Shown: positions 63,607 to 64,000 of the stretch, one piece after another
Layout: each line of letters starts with the position of its first letter
How positions within the stretch are numbered: the stretch's first letter is position 1
NCBI RefSeq assembly: GCF_031143425.1
Contig: NC_090447.1
Span: 26,874,238-26,938,237, forward strand
Source: Pleurodeles waltl
Taxonomy: Eukaryota > Chordata > Amphibia > Caudata > Salamandridae
Direction of reading: 5' to 3'
Length of the DNA: 64,000 bases
Made by a program: the position numbers and the translations under genes
The notes under the pieces: model-generated
Seen by the model: only the letters and a program-made list of their open reading frames with translations
Told to the model about the DNA's origin: nothing
Database searches by the model: none

Positions 63607-64000
63607 TATTCCACATTTAAGTTGAGCTGAGCAATAGCTGGTGAAGGTCAGATGCTTATTGTATCTGTAGGCCATACATGTGTTAACAACATGCGTAGGA
63701 CATGTTCATCACCAGAACCATCTGTGTAAATTTGAGTCATGTGGAAGGCATAGCTAAACAACTCTATACGGATACTTCCATACTCTGGTTCCAGCACAGA
63801 CAATGAACTACATACCAAAGCTGTTTGGATAAATATTAGTTTTATCTGAATATTCATGTGAAGAAAACAAAAACTGATCATTAGGAAGGGAGAATCTAAA
63901 TCATATAATGCTCTTCATTGAGTAAGGGCAGGAGACATGAAGGGGGTTAGACAAAAAAAATAACACATCAGGAAACGTCAGGGTAATCAGTCTATGTAGA
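63607..64000. other. Right end of window, nothing recognised
   Basis: A/T-rich DNA without ORF or repeat signature. If the Harbinger interpretation holds, a transposase ORF and the right terminus should follow to the right. Confidence 0.4.

Overview
The window looks like intergenic DNA from a giant, retrotransposon-loaded vertebrate genome. I infer a salamander, and a newt such as Pleurodeles fits best. The grounds are nested Gmr1-like Ty3/gypsy elements with LTRs of 2.7-3.1 kb, many solo LTRs, a CR1/L2-type LINE relic and Harbinger-like DNA transposons. I found no host gene with a recognisable conserved product, and no rRNA, tRNA gene or CRISPR array.

Layout. (1) 1-7779: an apparently intact autonomous Gmr1-like element on the minus strand. 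One 1593-codon ORF carries Gag, protease, integrase, reverse transcriptase and RNase H, with integrase before RT. (2) 7780-24677: copy A of a segmental duplication whose copy B is 40294-47938, in direct orientation and roughly 1% diverged. Copy A is split at 9420-18668 by a very young non-autonomous LTR element that codes only for Gag and protease. Its LTRs are 3145 bp each, I see 7 differences between them, and the 5-bp target duplication is GACAC. Copy B keeps the empty site. (3) 24678-33905: a second Gag-protease element of the same family on the minus strand. It has mismatched LTRs, no target duplication and a mosaic gag, so it is recombinant. (4) 33906-36801: unassigned DNA and a LINE relic on the minus strand. 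(5) 36802-42491: an old LTR split by another solo LTR. (6) 42492-46379: copy B of a non-LTR stretch. (7) 46380-55379: one LTR split by a solo LTR (target duplication TATGG), then a third solo LTR in the opposite orientation. (8) 55493-56384: a Harbinger-like MITE with TAA target duplication. (9) 56388-58557: palindromic and LTR-like repeat DNA. (10) 58558-63606: a decayed multi-exon Myb/SANT-type gene with a coding minisatellite, a basic C-terminus and a poly(A) signal, probably from a Harbinger transposon.

How the parts may work together. The Gag-protease elements lack integrase and RT. They share with the autonomous element a tRNA-Leu-like primer site, an AAAAGTT-rich leader, a G-run polypurine tract, the Gag domain order and even the last residues of Pol. 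The simplest model is a family derived by in-frame deletion of pol that borrows Pol from an element like 1-7779. The most unusual signal is structural. The U3 part of these LTRs holds a tandem array of hairpins plus further near-perfect palindromes, and their arms change in a compensatory way between units and subfamilies.
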